The notes beneath the pieces are model-generated. The model was not told the origin of the DNA. It saw only the letters and a list, made by a program, of their open reading frames with translations, and ran no database searches. Below, piece after piece: positions 43,895-51,293 of a stretch of DNA of 54,694 bases; within the stretch, counting starts at the first letter, position 1; each line of letters begins with the position of its first letter. This DNA comes from Alphaproteobacteria bacterium bin98 (GTDB lineage: Bacteria; Pseudomonadota; Alphaproteobacteria; Bin98), in the NCBI GenBank assembly GCA_002238905.1, contig MPNG01000006.1, positions 1-54,694 of the forward strand, given 5' to 3'. Both the position numbers and the translations under genes were made by a program.

Positions 43895-44372
43895 CGCTTG
43901 TATTGTTGATGGTCAAAAAGAAGAAGAGATGGTTTGTGGAAAAGCACAAAAAATTATGGATCGCAAAGCACATATTATGCAGATTATTAATTCTAAACGT
44001 GTTGTTTGGAAGACTCTTGGGTCTAAATGTGATGTTGATATCTCAACCTGTTTGACGCTTGAAGAGATAATGATTAAAATCCAACAGATTCTTAAGGAAG
44101 GCTTGGATGAAATTCATGACTTTGGTGGACGCACTGTTTTCGATCTAAACACTTTTGATTATGCCTTTGAGATGCTGATTAAAAATTCACAAAAAATTAC
44201 AGGAAATCATAAACTGCATTGGGCAGATTTATTCATGCAGAAAAATTCGTCTCTAGTCCTCTTCGAATCTTTAGAGCTTTTCTGCAAAGGAAGCGAAATT
44301 GAGTCTCAGAATAAATATGATTTCTGGCACCTAATGCCTATGTCAACTCAAACAATCCCGAGTGTTAAGTAA
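43833..44372 (+). CDS. Exported Cys-containing protein of unknown function
   Basis: The 179-residue product starts at ATG 43833 with a signal peptide (MSLILLFLICVHAYGA); a TTG at 43809 would add eight residues. Neither start has a clear ribosome binding site, and both lie inside the truncated gene upstream, which may supply translation by coupling. The mature part has five or more Cys residues (GDAC, MVC, SKC, STC, FC) that could form disulfides in the periplasm or outside. No core motif or known domain is recognised. Confidence 0.65.
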   Translation: MSLILLFLICVHAYGAASLGDACIVDGQKEEEMVCGKAQKIMDRKAHIMQIINSKRVVWKTLGSKCDVDISTCLTLEEIMIKIQQILKEGLDEIHDFGGRTVFDLNTFDYAFEMLIKNSQKITGNHKLHWADLFMQKNSSLVLFESLELFCKGSEIESQNKYDFWHLMPMSTQTIPSVK

Positions 44373-44624
44373 GCGTTGACCCGAAAATATTACTTAATAC
44401 AGAACCTTGCATGATCTGTAGATGAATAAGTACATTCAAAGTACCTTGTTTTTATAAGTTGTGTCTCACTTGCTCGCTTTTAATGCGTGCTGCTGCATTT
44501 CCTATCTAAGAGATGATTTTTTTGCGTTTTATGTGTATTACTGTATTGAATTGTGACTTTTTATTTAGTAGCCTAAGGTGTGGGCTGTTTTTTTTGTGAG
44601 AGGTCCATACAGGAGGTTTTTCAC

Positions 44625-45323
44625 ATGTTTGTTTTTAGATATATATTTTCTCTTTTCTTGTTCGGAGGCTTTGTTGTGTTGGAGAGCGCGCCTAAAATGT
44701 CTAAACAGAGCGCCGGGATGAATAATCATGATTATAGCGTGATTGTTAGATCTTTGAAAGAAGGGGCAATGGAAGGGTTGTCGACCGATGTTATAGGGCT
44801 AAATTTGCTGAATTGGGCAACAGAGCGTACTCGAAGGGGTTTGACGCAAAAGAATTCTCATAGATCCCCTATGAGTGTTGTGGCAGTTGTTGCGGAAAGG
44901 CTAGGGATGAAGCTTCCTGATGCAGCGATGAAAATGCGTAAAATGCTTCATGACAAAATTAAAAAAGATGCATGTTTGAACGCTTTTCGTGCTATACACA
45001 TGAAATCGCCACTCCTATTTTTCATGGCGATAGAGATTTATGAAGACATGCTGCCAGATAGGAATACGTCATTGCGGGAAGAGCAGGAAATCGTTGACAG
45101 CATAATGCAGGGTCTCGACAGCAACTTGAGATATTATCGACGTCAAATGGATGCTAGCCAAATGGATTCTAACCAAATGGATTCTAGCCAAATGGATTCT
45201 AACCAAATGGATTCTAGCCAAATGGATTCTAACCAAATGGATTCTAGCCAACATGGGAAAATGCATTCTCATCAACCTACAAGAAGGGCTTCTTCCCAAC
45301 CTACAAGAAGGGTTTCGATCTGA
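44625..45323 (+). CDS. Exported core-domain protein with C-terminal QMDS repeats
   Basis: The 232-residue product starts at an ATG with AGGAGG eight bases upstream; an N-terminal hydrophobic stretch (MFVFRYIFSLFLFGGFVVL) is the signal peptide. Residues about 57-145 are the core: LLNWATERTRRG, RSPMSVV, LPDAA, LNAFRAIHMKSPLLFFMAIE, IYEDML. After residue 173 come seven five-residue repeats (QMDS-S/N), then a basic tail with two PTRR units. The tail is polar and probably disordered. Repeat number could vary between strains, as in surface or effector proteins. Confidence 0.8.
   Translation: MFVFRYIFSLFLFGGFVVLESAPKMSKQSAGMNNHDYSVIVRSLKEGAMEGLSTDVIGLNLLNWATERTRRGLTQKNSHRSPMSVVAVVAERLGMKLPDAAMKMRKMLHDKIKKDACLNAFRAIHMKSPLLFFMAIEIYEDMLPDRNTSLREEQEIVDSIMQGLDSNLRYYRRQMDASQMDSNQMDSSQMDSNQMDSSQMDSNQMDSSQHGKMHSHQPTRRASSQPTRRVSI
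45144..45248 (+). repeat. Seven 15-bp tandem repeats (QMDSS/QMDSN)
   Basis: The unit CAAATGGATTCTAGC alternates with CAAATGGATTCTAAC, seven copies in all; the first has GCT for TCT. The alternating pattern suggests growth by 30-bp steps. Units stay in frame. Confidence 0.95.
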
Positions 45324-45329
45324 AAAAAA

Positions 45330-45371
45330 ATATATAAAGCTTGAATTCATTAGAGTTTAAGCTTTATATAT
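45330..45371 (+). terminator. Long hairpin after the QMDS-repeat protein
   Basis: ATATATAAAGCTT (45330-45342) and AAGCTTTATATAT (45359-45371) form a perfect 13-bp stem with a 16-base loop just after the stop. It is AT-rich and lacks a T-run, so it could be a weak terminator or a 3' stabilising structure. Confidence 0.5.
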
Positions 45372-45390
45372 ATCTGATTTTAGATTTGAT

Positions 45391-45682
45391 GGGGGACCTA
45401 CCACTTTATTAGCTCTAGCAGTGATGACCAATGCTGATATTGTAACATTTCAATTTGGTGCAAGAATTAGAAAGATTGGATGATAAGATTATGGGCATGA
45501 GTGATAAACACAGTTGATTCACATTAAATGGCGTGAGGTCACACCTTAAGAGGATGTCATGCTGCATTTAACTATCCTTTAATTGCCGATAATGATCATA
45601 AATTATGAATATGTGCGCCGTGCCCGCGCATGATCAAGATGTGCCTTGATGTTAGCGCGTATAGTTGACGATGCAACCCAAG
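45391..45682 (+). pseudogene. Peroxiredoxin relic after the QMDS-repeat protein
   Basis: Stretches match the intact exported peroxiredoxin gene: GCAGTGATG near the start, TTTGGTGCAAGAATTAGAA, AACTATCCTTTAATTGC, GATCATAAATTATGAATATG and ATAGTTGACGATGCAACC. Deletions and shifts have destroyed the frame, and the peroxidatic-Cys region is lost. The segment corresponds to about 46470-46860 of the intact gene. It follows the same kind of exported-protein gene as the relics further downstream. Confidence 0.82.
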
Positions 45683-46215
45683 ACAAATGAGAATCCTATG
45701 CAGTTTGTAGAACCTGTCGCGCAAGATCGTGGAATGAATCTCCCCCGTAAAGAAGAATCAGTGCTGCCAGGTGAATGTGTGAGTAATGCATGTATTGAGT
45801 ATTTTCTTGCTATCTGCGCAATGCTAGAATTTGGAGATTTATGAGCGCATGTTAAGCTATAACTCGCTAAAGCATCTACCACAAATGGTTAAAAAATTGC
45901 AGAAGTTATTTTAAGAATGCTCTGCTCTTTTTGCGTTTGTAATAGTGATCAGATCGCCATCACTCATCAGTGCATGAGCTTCGTTCACAGGATGAATATT
46001 GATCGTTTTTTGCAGAATGATATTCCCTAACATACACATGAAATGTTTTTGGATACTGCCCCATTCAGGATATGCTTCGCTCTATCTAGAGAGTCCGTGA
46101 GCCAAAACTGGAGTTGTTTGATTATTGAGATTCTGCATTGCTGTGTGACCCTTTTGCTGATATCCTGAGTGGGATGAAAGTTTATAATTTTCATGCTACA
46201 ACAGGGGGTTTGATT
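45683..46215. other. Gene-free decayed region
   Basis: No intact gene is seen in these 533 bases. On the minus strand, about 46090-45905, one frame reads GNIILQKTINIHPVNEAHAL followed by MSDGDLITITN. This faintly recalls the N-box of a sensor-kinase ATPase and could be a relic, but stops and shifts surround it. The rest shows no recognisable signal. Confidence 0.5.
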
Positions 46216-46287
46216 ATGTTTAATGGTTTGAGTAGTTTTTTGCTCATATGCCCTGACTCTGATGAAATACCTTTGTTGAAATACTAA
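46216..46287 (+). pseudogene. Signal-peptide stub of an exported-protein gene
   Basis: A 23-codon frame (MFNGLSSFLLICPDSDE and on) with CAGGGGG upstream resembles the leaders of the exported proteins downstream (MFISKNILLIC, MFILKNFLLIC) and then stops. It lies directly before the exported peroxiredoxin, where a full exported-protein gene would be expected from the unit pattern. It is probably a relic. Confidence 0.5.
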
Positions 46288-46362
46288 ATATTATCTAATT
46301 TGTAGTAAGGTGTGAGAGAGGTGGAGTGTGATCACAAAAATGTTCCTCACAAAGGCGTTAAG

Positions 46363-47079
46363 ATGTTAAAAAAAATTTTTCCAGTTCTTCTTTTAGGACT
46401 TTTGGCTCTTGGAGCGATAATAAAATGGACTCACTGTGAGCAAGGAGCTCAGCATACAACTTTGGTGGGTCGCCAATACCGCCACTTCATTGCTCCAGCA
46501 GTGATGCCTAATGGTGAGATTGTAGATTTGGACATAAAAGAATATTTTAAAGGCCATATCGGCGTTATATTCTTTTACCCTCTTGATTTTACTTTTGTGT
46601 GTCCGACTGAGATTTTGGCATTTCATGATTTGGTGCAAGAATTAGAACGATTGGATGTTAAGATTGTGGGTATTAGTGTCAATACAGTTGATTCACATGT
46701 GAAGTGGCGTGAAGCTACACCTGAAGAGGGTGGTGTTGGGCACATTAACTATCCTTTGATTGCAGATGATGATCATAAAATTATGAATATGTACGGCGTG
46801 CCCGCGCCTGACCAAGATGTGGCCTTGAGATCAACGTTTATAGTTGACGACGCAACCGAAAAAGTTATTTTTCAATCAGTCAGTGATTTATCTATTGGCC
46901 GTAATACCGATGAAGTGATTCGTGTGATCAAAGCACACCTTGCCTCACGTTCGGGCGACAAAGTTTGTCCTGCAAATTGGCAGCCAGGTCAAGAGGGGAT
47001 GAAGCCTGATCTGAACGCTGCAATTGATTTTCTTAAAAAAAGACAAATGGCTAAGTTGCAAAAACAAGAAGTGAAATAG
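46363..47079 (+). CDS. Exported 2-Cys peroxiredoxin
   Basis: The 238-residue protein has a signal peptide or N-terminal membrane anchor (MLKKIFPVLLLGLLALGAII), then a complete AhpC/Prx1 domain. The peroxidatic Cys is in PLDFTFVCPTE and the resolving Cys in DKVCPANW. It is close to the cytosolic copy at 28405 apart from the added N-terminus and a longer basic C-terminus. An exported peroxiredoxin is uncommon; it may protect the envelope or act on host-derived peroxide. Other copies nearby have decayed. ATG 46363 is chosen; an upstream GTG frame start is less likely. Confidence 0.9.
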   Translation: MLKKIFPVLLLGLLALGAIIKWTHCEQGAQHTTLVGRQYRHFIAPAVMPNGEIVDLDIKEYFKGHIGVIFFYPLDFTFVCPTEILAFHDLVQELERLDVKIVGISVNTVDSHVKWREATPEEGGVGHINYPLIADDDHKIMNMYGVPAPDQDVALRSTFIVDDATEKVIFQSVSDLSIGRNTDEVIRVIKAHLASRSGDKVCPANWQPGQEGMKPDLNAAIDFLKKRQMAKLQKQEVK

Positions 47080-47101
47080 CTTTCTGCTTTGCACATTTAT
47101 C

Positions 47102-47142
47102 AAAGGTCTATCTATCGTTTTTTGGATAGATAGACTTTTTTA
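47102..47142 (+). terminator. Intrinsic terminator after the exported peroxiredoxin
   Basis: GTCTATCTATC (47106-47116) and GATAGATAGAC (47125-47135) form an 11-bp stem with an 8-base loop, followed by six T. The same hairpin recurs after the next two exported-protein genes. Confidence 0.88.
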
Positions 47143-47299
47143 AAATGTTGCAGAGTGCTTGGGTGGATTGGAGGATTTTTTTGTTCTGATGCTTTTTGTG
47201 TTAGTGTGAAAAAGAGGTGAGTATATTTCCAAAAAACGTTTTTTATAAAAAGTAATTTGTTTGCTTGTTTTTTTGAAGATTCTCTTCTTTGGAGGTCAA
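47136..47299 (+). repeat. Repeated intergenic unit, copy A
   Basis: Between the terminator and the next start lies a sequence shared with 48139-48329 and 49161-49306. Common points are GGATTTTTTTGTTCTGATGC / GGAATTTTTGTTCTTATGC, TTTTTGTGTTAGTGTGAA, a purine stretch, and GTTT...GAAGAT before the ribosome binding site. It probably contains the promoter of the downstream gene, but no canonical -35/-10 pair stands out. Confidence 0.7.
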
Positions 47300-47995
47300 A
47301 TGTTTATATCAAAAAATATTTTATTAATTTGTGTGCTCAGTGCTATGGCATGTTGGAGCGATGCAAAAGCAATTACTCTGGGTGACGCCAAAGATATTAG
47401 GCGTAGAAGGGATGAGTCATTGGTGAAGGCAAAAAAGGCGGTGAAGGAAGGGAAAACTGACGAGATGGCGCTTGTAACGGATTTGCAGGATATGGTAAAA
47501 GGCGGATCGTCTTCAGGTGAGCAGTTTAAAACTCAGTTGCGAAAATGGGCGGACATGCGTGTAGCAATGAATGTTAGACCTCATGATCACAGCCTACAAC
47601 CAGACAGATTTATTTTAAGTCTTGCAAACAAGCTTAGAATAGACATTCCAAGTAAGGTTGGGGGATATTTGAGAAAACTGCATGATCATTCGCATGTTGA
47701 TGATGTATTCAAGGTGTTTTATAATATTTATCAAGCGTCAAGAATTCTTTTCATCTCTGCTATTCAAGGGTATTCAGTCATTGTGAATAGCCCTGATGAA
47801 GCCATTAATGAGGAGGTTGAGGATTCCCAATTAAGGAAGGTTCGTTTAGCATTTGCAAAGATGCAACGCGATCTGGTGGGCACCAAGCGTAAGGATTATC
47901 CGATGTTGAGGACTCAGAAGGCAATAGACAAAGACAAAAGAAAAGAGGATCTGAAAGTGCAAAGAGCAGAAGCAAAGTCTATGCGCGTTCACTGA
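47300..47995 (+). CDS. Exported core-domain protein
   Basis: The 231-residue product starts at an ATG with GGAGG upstream; MFISKNILLICVLSAMACWS is the signal peptide with a Cys near its end. Residues about 73-164 are the core: FKTQLRKWADMRVAMN, a middle with LANKLRIDIP, FKVFYNIYQASRILFISAIQ and GYSVIVNSP. The C-terminal third is very basic and charged, probably a long helix. A peroxiredoxin relic and a hairpin terminator follow, forming one repeat unit. Function is unknown. Confidence 0.8.
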   Translation: MFISKNILLICVLSAMACWSDAKAITLGDAKDIRRRRDESLVKAKKAVKEGKTDEMALVTDLQDMVKGGSSSGEQFKTQLRKWADMRVAMNVRPHDHSLQPDRFILSLANKLRIDIPSKVGGYLRKLHDHSHVDDVFKVFYNIYQASRILFISAIQGYSVIVNSPDEAINEEVEDSQLRKVRLAFAKMQRDLVGTKRKDYPMLRTQKAIDKDKRKEDLKVQRAEAKSMRVH

Positions 47996-48001
47996 TTTGT
48001 A

Positions 48002-48103
48002 GAGCGTGACTCGCCCTGAACAAGGTGGCGTGGCTATTGCGCAATGATAGTTATGAATTGTGAAGATATGCTTATGCCTGAGCAATTTGTTTCTTGAGAT
48101 CAA
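48002..48103 (+). pseudogene. Short peroxiredoxin relic, first
   Basis: CGTGACTCGCCCTGAACAAGGTGG resembles the CGTGAAGCTACACCTGAAGAGG region of the intact peroxiredoxin gene, and GCCTGAGCAATTTGTTTCTT resembles GCCTGACCAAGATGTGGCCT; both then continue TGAGATCAA. The relic ends at TTGAGATCAA and passes directly into the terminator. The match was made by eye over about 100 bases and needs an alignment. Confidence 0.65.
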
Positions 48104-48105
48104 TC

Positions 48106-48146
48106 AAAAAGTCTATCTATCATTTTTGGTAGATAGACTTTTTTTG
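48106..48146 (+). terminator. Intrinsic terminator, second copy of the hairpin
   Basis: GTCTATCTATC (48111-48121) and GGTAGATAGAC (48128-48138) pair with one wobble and are followed by seven T. Same element as at 47102 and 49128. Confidence 0.88.
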
Positions 48147-48329
48147 ACTTCTTGTACAGTGGAGGTTGCTTTTAGATGGAGTGACGGAATTTTTGTGCTG
48201 ATTCTTTTGTGTGTTAACGTGAAATAGAGGTAAGAATATTTTCTAAAACAGTTTATAAAAATAAACAGCTAAGGGCGATGCCAGAAGTTTGTTTGTGTTT
48301 TTGAAGATATGTGCTCTAAGGGAGTGAAA
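48139..48329 (+). repeat. Repeated intergenic unit, copy B
   Basis: This copy shares TTGCTTTTAGATGG-GTGACGGAATTTTTGT with copy C, and TTTTGTGTGTTAACGTGAA with both other copies. GAAGATATGTGCTCT before the ATG resembles GAAATATGTGCTTTG in copy C. It is the presumed promoter and leader region of the gene at 48330. Confidence 0.75.
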
Positions 48330-49055
48330 ATGTTTATATTAAAAAATTTTTTATTAATTTGTTTTTTGGGTGCTATGACATGTTTGAGTACTGCAGAGGC
48401 AAAGACCAGTGCTGAGCAGATGGAAGAAAAAATAGGAAGTCTGATGGACCCGCAATTCTATGCTTTGAGAGAGCTGGTGATGAACGAGGATGGCCAGAGC
48501 ACACGTGATGCATTCAAGCTCGCTTTGAAGAAGTGGGCTGAGACTCGCTTTCAAAAAGGGTTTTCTATCTCTCAAGGCGCCTACTCAGGAAGAGAACATA
48601 TTTTAGATTTAGCTGGATCTTTGCGGCTAACATCTGTAGAGATGGGGAATGTAAAAAAATGGGTGGCACGCCTTTCTGGAGAAATCGATAGAATTACTTT
48701 GAATGATATCTTTTATGAATTCTACCTCATATCAAGAAGATTGTTTATATTTGGCCTTCAAGGATGCGTGCTGATTTTGAATTCCCGTGATGATGTACCG
48801 AAGATGAGTCCAATGTTGCAGTATATTCGTAGTGGTGCGAACTTACCTGAGCCTCATCTATTGATGACCAAAGAAGAGTTGAAGCAAGCACTCAAGGCAA
48901 GCAAGGCGGAAGCAAAGGCGGCAGCAAAGGCGCAAAAGGCGGTAGATGCAGAGCGCGCAAAATCTCTTAAGTCAGTGAAAATAGATCGAGGAGGAAAGTA
49001 TAAACCAAAAGTAGTATCTAAAGCTAAATCCTTCAGTAATATTTCAAGGGCATAA
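48330..49055 (+). CDS. Exported core-domain protein with Ala/Lys-rich tail
   Basis: The 241-residue product starts at an ATG with AGGGAG upstream; MFILKNFLLICFLGAMTCLS is the signal peptide, very close to that of the protein at 47300. Residues about 59-152 are the core: FKLALKKWAETRFQKGF, LDLAGSLRL, then LNDIFYEFYLISRRLFIFGLQ and GCVLILNSR. The tail from about residue 186 is a run of Ala, Lys and Glu (KASKAEAKAAAKAQKAVDAE), probably a charged helix, then a basic end. A relic and terminator follow as for its neighbour. Confidence 0.8.
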   Translation: MFILKNFLLICFLGAMTCLSTAEAKTSAEQMEEKIGSLMDPQFYALRELVMNEDGQSTRDAFKLALKKWAETRFQKGFSISQGAYSGREHILDLAGSLRLTSVEMGNVKKWVARLSGEIDRITLNDIFYEFYLISRRLFIFGLQGCVLILNSRDDVPKMSPMLQYIRSGANLPEPHLLMTKEELKQALKASKAEAKAAAKAQKAVDAERAKSLKSVKIDRGGKYKPKVVSKAKSFSNISRA

Positions 49056-49057
49056 AT

Positions 49058-49123
49058 TCCTATGATAGTCATAAACAATCAAGGTGTTCCTACGACTACT
49101 TAAGGTGTTTCCTTGAGATCAAG
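49058..49123 (+). pseudogene. Short peroxiredoxin relic, second
   Basis: GGTGTTCCTACGACTACTTA then AGGTGTTTCCTTGAGATCAA matches GGCGTGCCCGCGCCTGACCA then AGATGTGGCCTTGAGATCAA of the intact peroxiredoxin (about 46796-46834). Like the first relic it ends at TTGAGATCAA and runs into the terminator, so both carry the same deletion. Confidence 0.65.
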
Positions 49124-49127
49124 AATA

Positions 49128-49166
49128 AAAAAGTCTATCTATCATTTTTGATAGATAGACTTTTTT
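49128..49166 (+). terminator. Intrinsic terminator, third copy of the hairpin
   Basis: GTCTATCTATC (49133-49143) and GATAGATAGAC (49150-49160) form a perfect 11-bp stem with a 6-base loop and six T. Confidence 0.9.
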
Positions 49167-49306
49167 GACTTTTTGCGCAATAAAAATTGCTTTTAGATGG
49201 CGTGACGGAATTTTTGTTCTTATGCTTTTTTGTGTTAGTCTGAAGGAGAGGAAAGGATGTTTTTCAGATTGTTTATGTTTCTGAAATATGTGCTTTGGGG
49301 GGGGAG
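49161..49306 (+). repeat. Repeated intergenic unit, copy C
   Basis: Contains TTGCTTTTAGATGGCGTGAC, GGAATTTTTGTTCTTATGC, TTTTTTGTGTTAGTCTGAA and a purine-rich stretch as in copies A and B. It leads to the large exported protein at 49307, so the same regulation probably covers that gene. Confidence 0.75.
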
Positions 49307-51211
49307 ATGTTAATTTTAAGGGAATTTTTATTATTTTTTATGCTGGGTGGATTGGCTGTTGCCGGCACTCTGACAGGAAGAAGCTCAGCACCATCTTTGC
49401 AAGATCCTGCGCATGCTAAGAGGATCGATGCATTTTTATTGTTAGACCCTAAAGTAGTACACCAATATTTAAAGCAACAGAATGCTTCCGAAGAAGTGCT
49501 GCGTGATGCCATGAATTTAATCAAGCAGAATGCTGTCATAGAAGTACTGCGTGACGCCATCAGGGTAGAGTTGCTCCATAGGCGATACAGAGCCTCACTG
49601 GAGGCAGAAATGAATTCTTCAGGTGTTGCTGATGACTCTCTGGCTGAAGTGAGCGATTCTTCTCAGTCTGCCGACGATATTTATTTGCCAAAAAGAGAAA
49701 GTGCTTCTGCTCAGCATTCGGCTGCCGCTGTTGTGAATGGTGGTAATGCTGGTCAAAATGCTTCACTCTCAAAGAGACAGCGCAAAAGAATAAGAAGGCA
49801 GGCGTCATCAACAAGCGGTCCTTTAAAGGAAGAGGGTGATAACACTCCTCGCAGCGAAGTGATGCTCACGATTCCACAGAAAGGCGATCGGAACGTCTTA
49901 AGGGAAAGCACTGATGCTGAAACTGATAGGGAAAGCACTGATGCTGAAACTGAGCTTGCCAAAAGGAGTTTGCAGAGGAGATCGGTACTGCGAACTCTGG
50001 AGAAATGGAAATCTACTACAAAGTCTCCAAAGCAACAGCGTGAGGCCCAAGAAGGTGAGGGCAAGGCTCGCGAGGAAGAAGGTGGATCGATGCTAACAAC
50101 CTTAGAGGGTGTAGTAGCACTGTATACTTTGACCGACAGTGAAAAAAAGAAAGCTGCACAAATTTTAAAAGAAGGTGATGTGGACACTAAGTTAGAAGAT
50201 CATCTGGCTCTTTTTGATAAAGTTAAGCGCACTGCTAGAGTTGCGCCTTTGCTCGCCGTTTTTGCGAAAGATCAAGATTTTAAAGCTGCCATTTCAGCGG
50301 TATCAGTTTCAGAAAATTTTACAAAGGTGTTGGAATTTCTTCATCAAGATAAGGTCTCTGCTGTAGTGAGAGATTTATCTACAAAACGTTGTCTGGACTT
50401 TCCTCAATACGCAGCAGTACACAAAGAGTTTATAGACATCATGATGCGCTCTTTACGCTTCACACATGCTGCCCTTCTGCATATGGTGCAAAATGAGGAG
50501 CCTATGATGCCATTTGTGGATATGTGTGCTTTGCGTATAATGCGCATATTGAATGTCAATATGGAAAAGGCGGAAAGCATGCTGCGCACACAAATTGACG
50601 CACTTGCTTCAAAAACGGACGATGTGTTGCATGGATGGCTAGAAACACTTAACATTGATCCCAATAAAGGCTCGCTATACAAAGCCAAAAGGCTGATGGC
50701 GATAGCAGGTGAAAGCAAGAAATTGCGTGCTAATCCTGTCAAATCTTTTGCTGATTATAAAAATAGTGTTTATGCACTTTGTGCCATAACTTACCTTCTT
50801 CTTAAAGAAAATGATGCAACATTAAACGATCTGTCTACGCACACACTCCCCAAAAAAATGCAAGCTAAATTCCAAAAGAGGCGTGTTTCTATGGCTGGAT
50901 TGGGTACAATCATGAGAACAGAATGGTCGAAGGCAAAAATCACACCTGGGACCCGTAACGGCTTGGTGAATTTCCTAAATCAACACTCAGTTGCAGTTGT
51001 TTGGACATGTTGGCATGCAATGCTCTGGATTAGTCCTGGAAAACAAGATAGACTGACAGATGCTTTAAATGATCTTTGTGCCTTGCAAAAAGCAAAAACT
51101 AACAAAGATTTTGAAAAAATTGCGAAAGCTCTAAACTTTTTTCAAGACTCTTTGGATGAAGCGTTTGGGTTGTCAGGATCATTACAAGCATTATTATTTG
51201 ATGTTATATAA
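49307..51211 (+). CDS. Large exported protein of unknown function
   Basis: The 634-residue product starts at an ATG after eight G and AG. MLILREFLLFFMLGGLAVAG is the signal peptide. Residues about 60-90 contain a near repeat (EEVLRDAMNLIKQNA, then IEVLRDAIRV). Residues about 105-265 are polar, Ser/Arg/Glu-rich and low in complexity, with RESTDAETD twice and a basic KRQRKRIRRQ. The rest (about 265-634) looks folded and helical. A stretch at LEKWKS ... LALFDKVKRTARVAPLLAVF might be a strongly diverged core domain, but I am not convinced. Its upstream unit matches those of the core-domain genes. Confidence 0.78.
   Translation: MLILREFLLFFMLGGLAVAGTLTGRSSAPSLQDPAHAKRIDAFLLLDPKVVHQYLKQQNASEEVLRDAMNLIKQNAVIEVLRDAIRVELLHRRYRASLEAEMNSSGVADDSLAEVSDSSQSADDIYLPKRESASAQHSAAAVVNGGNAGQNASLSKRQRKRIRRQASSTSGPLKEEGDNTPRSEVMLTIPQKGDRNVLRESTDAETDRESTDAETELAKRSLQRRSVLRTLEKWKSTTKSPKQQREAQEGEGKAREEEGGSMLTTLEGVVALYTLTDSEKKKAAQILKEGDVDTKLEDHLALFDKVKRTARVAPLLAVFAKDQDFKAAISAVSVSENFTKVLEFLHQDKVSAVVRDLSTKRCLDFPQYAAVHKEFIDIMMRSLRFTHAALLHMVQNEEPMMPFVDMCALRIMRILNVNMEKAESMLRTQIDALASKTDDVLHGWLETLNIDPNKGSLYKAKRLMAIAGESKKLRANPVKSFADYKNSVYALCAITYLLLKENDATLNDLSTHTLPKKMQAKFQKRRVSMAGLGTIMRTEWSKAKITPGTRNGLVNFLNQHSVAVVWTCWHAMLWISPGKQDRLTDALNDLCALQKAKTNKDFEKIAKALNFFQDSLDEAFGLSGSLQALLFDVI
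49485..49953 (+). repeat. Two short in-frame duplications in the large exported protein
   Basis: A 48-base near repeat encodes ASEEVLRDAMNLIKQN and AVIEVLRDAIRV (about 49485-49566). A 27-base unit AGGGAAAGCACTGATGCTGA-AACTGAT encoding RESTDAETD occurs twice (49901-49953). Confidence 0.8.
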
Positions 51212-51213
51212 AC

Positions 51214-51256
51214 AAATCCGCGCATTATTTGAAATTTTTAGAGTTGCGCGGATTTT
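51214..51256 (+). terminator. Intrinsic terminator after the large exported protein
   Basis: AAATCCGCGCA (51214-51224) and TGCGCGGATTT (51245-51255) form an 11-bp stem with a 20-base loop and end in TTTT. It separates the island from the ABC transporter operon. Confidence 0.75.
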
Positions 51257-51293
51257 ATATACCTATAAAATACATGTGTAAGGAAGGAGTAGG

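Noticed and set aside
45144-45248. CRISPR-like regular repeats
   Set aside because: The 15-bp units are directly adjacent without spacers and encode in-frame QMDS repeats.
45069-45350. Minus-strand open frame of 93 codons across the QMDS repeats
   Set aside because: It is the antisense shadow of a repeat array, with no ribosome binding site or family resemblance.
45652-45882. Minus-strand open frame of 76 codons in the gene-free region
   Set aside because: No ribosome binding site, no hydrophobic leader and no resemblance to a family; it overlaps the peroxiredoxin relic.
49307-51211. Core-domain family membership of the large exported protein
   Set aside because: The LEKW ... LALF resemblance is too weak to distinguish from chance by eye, although the upstream region is clearly shared.
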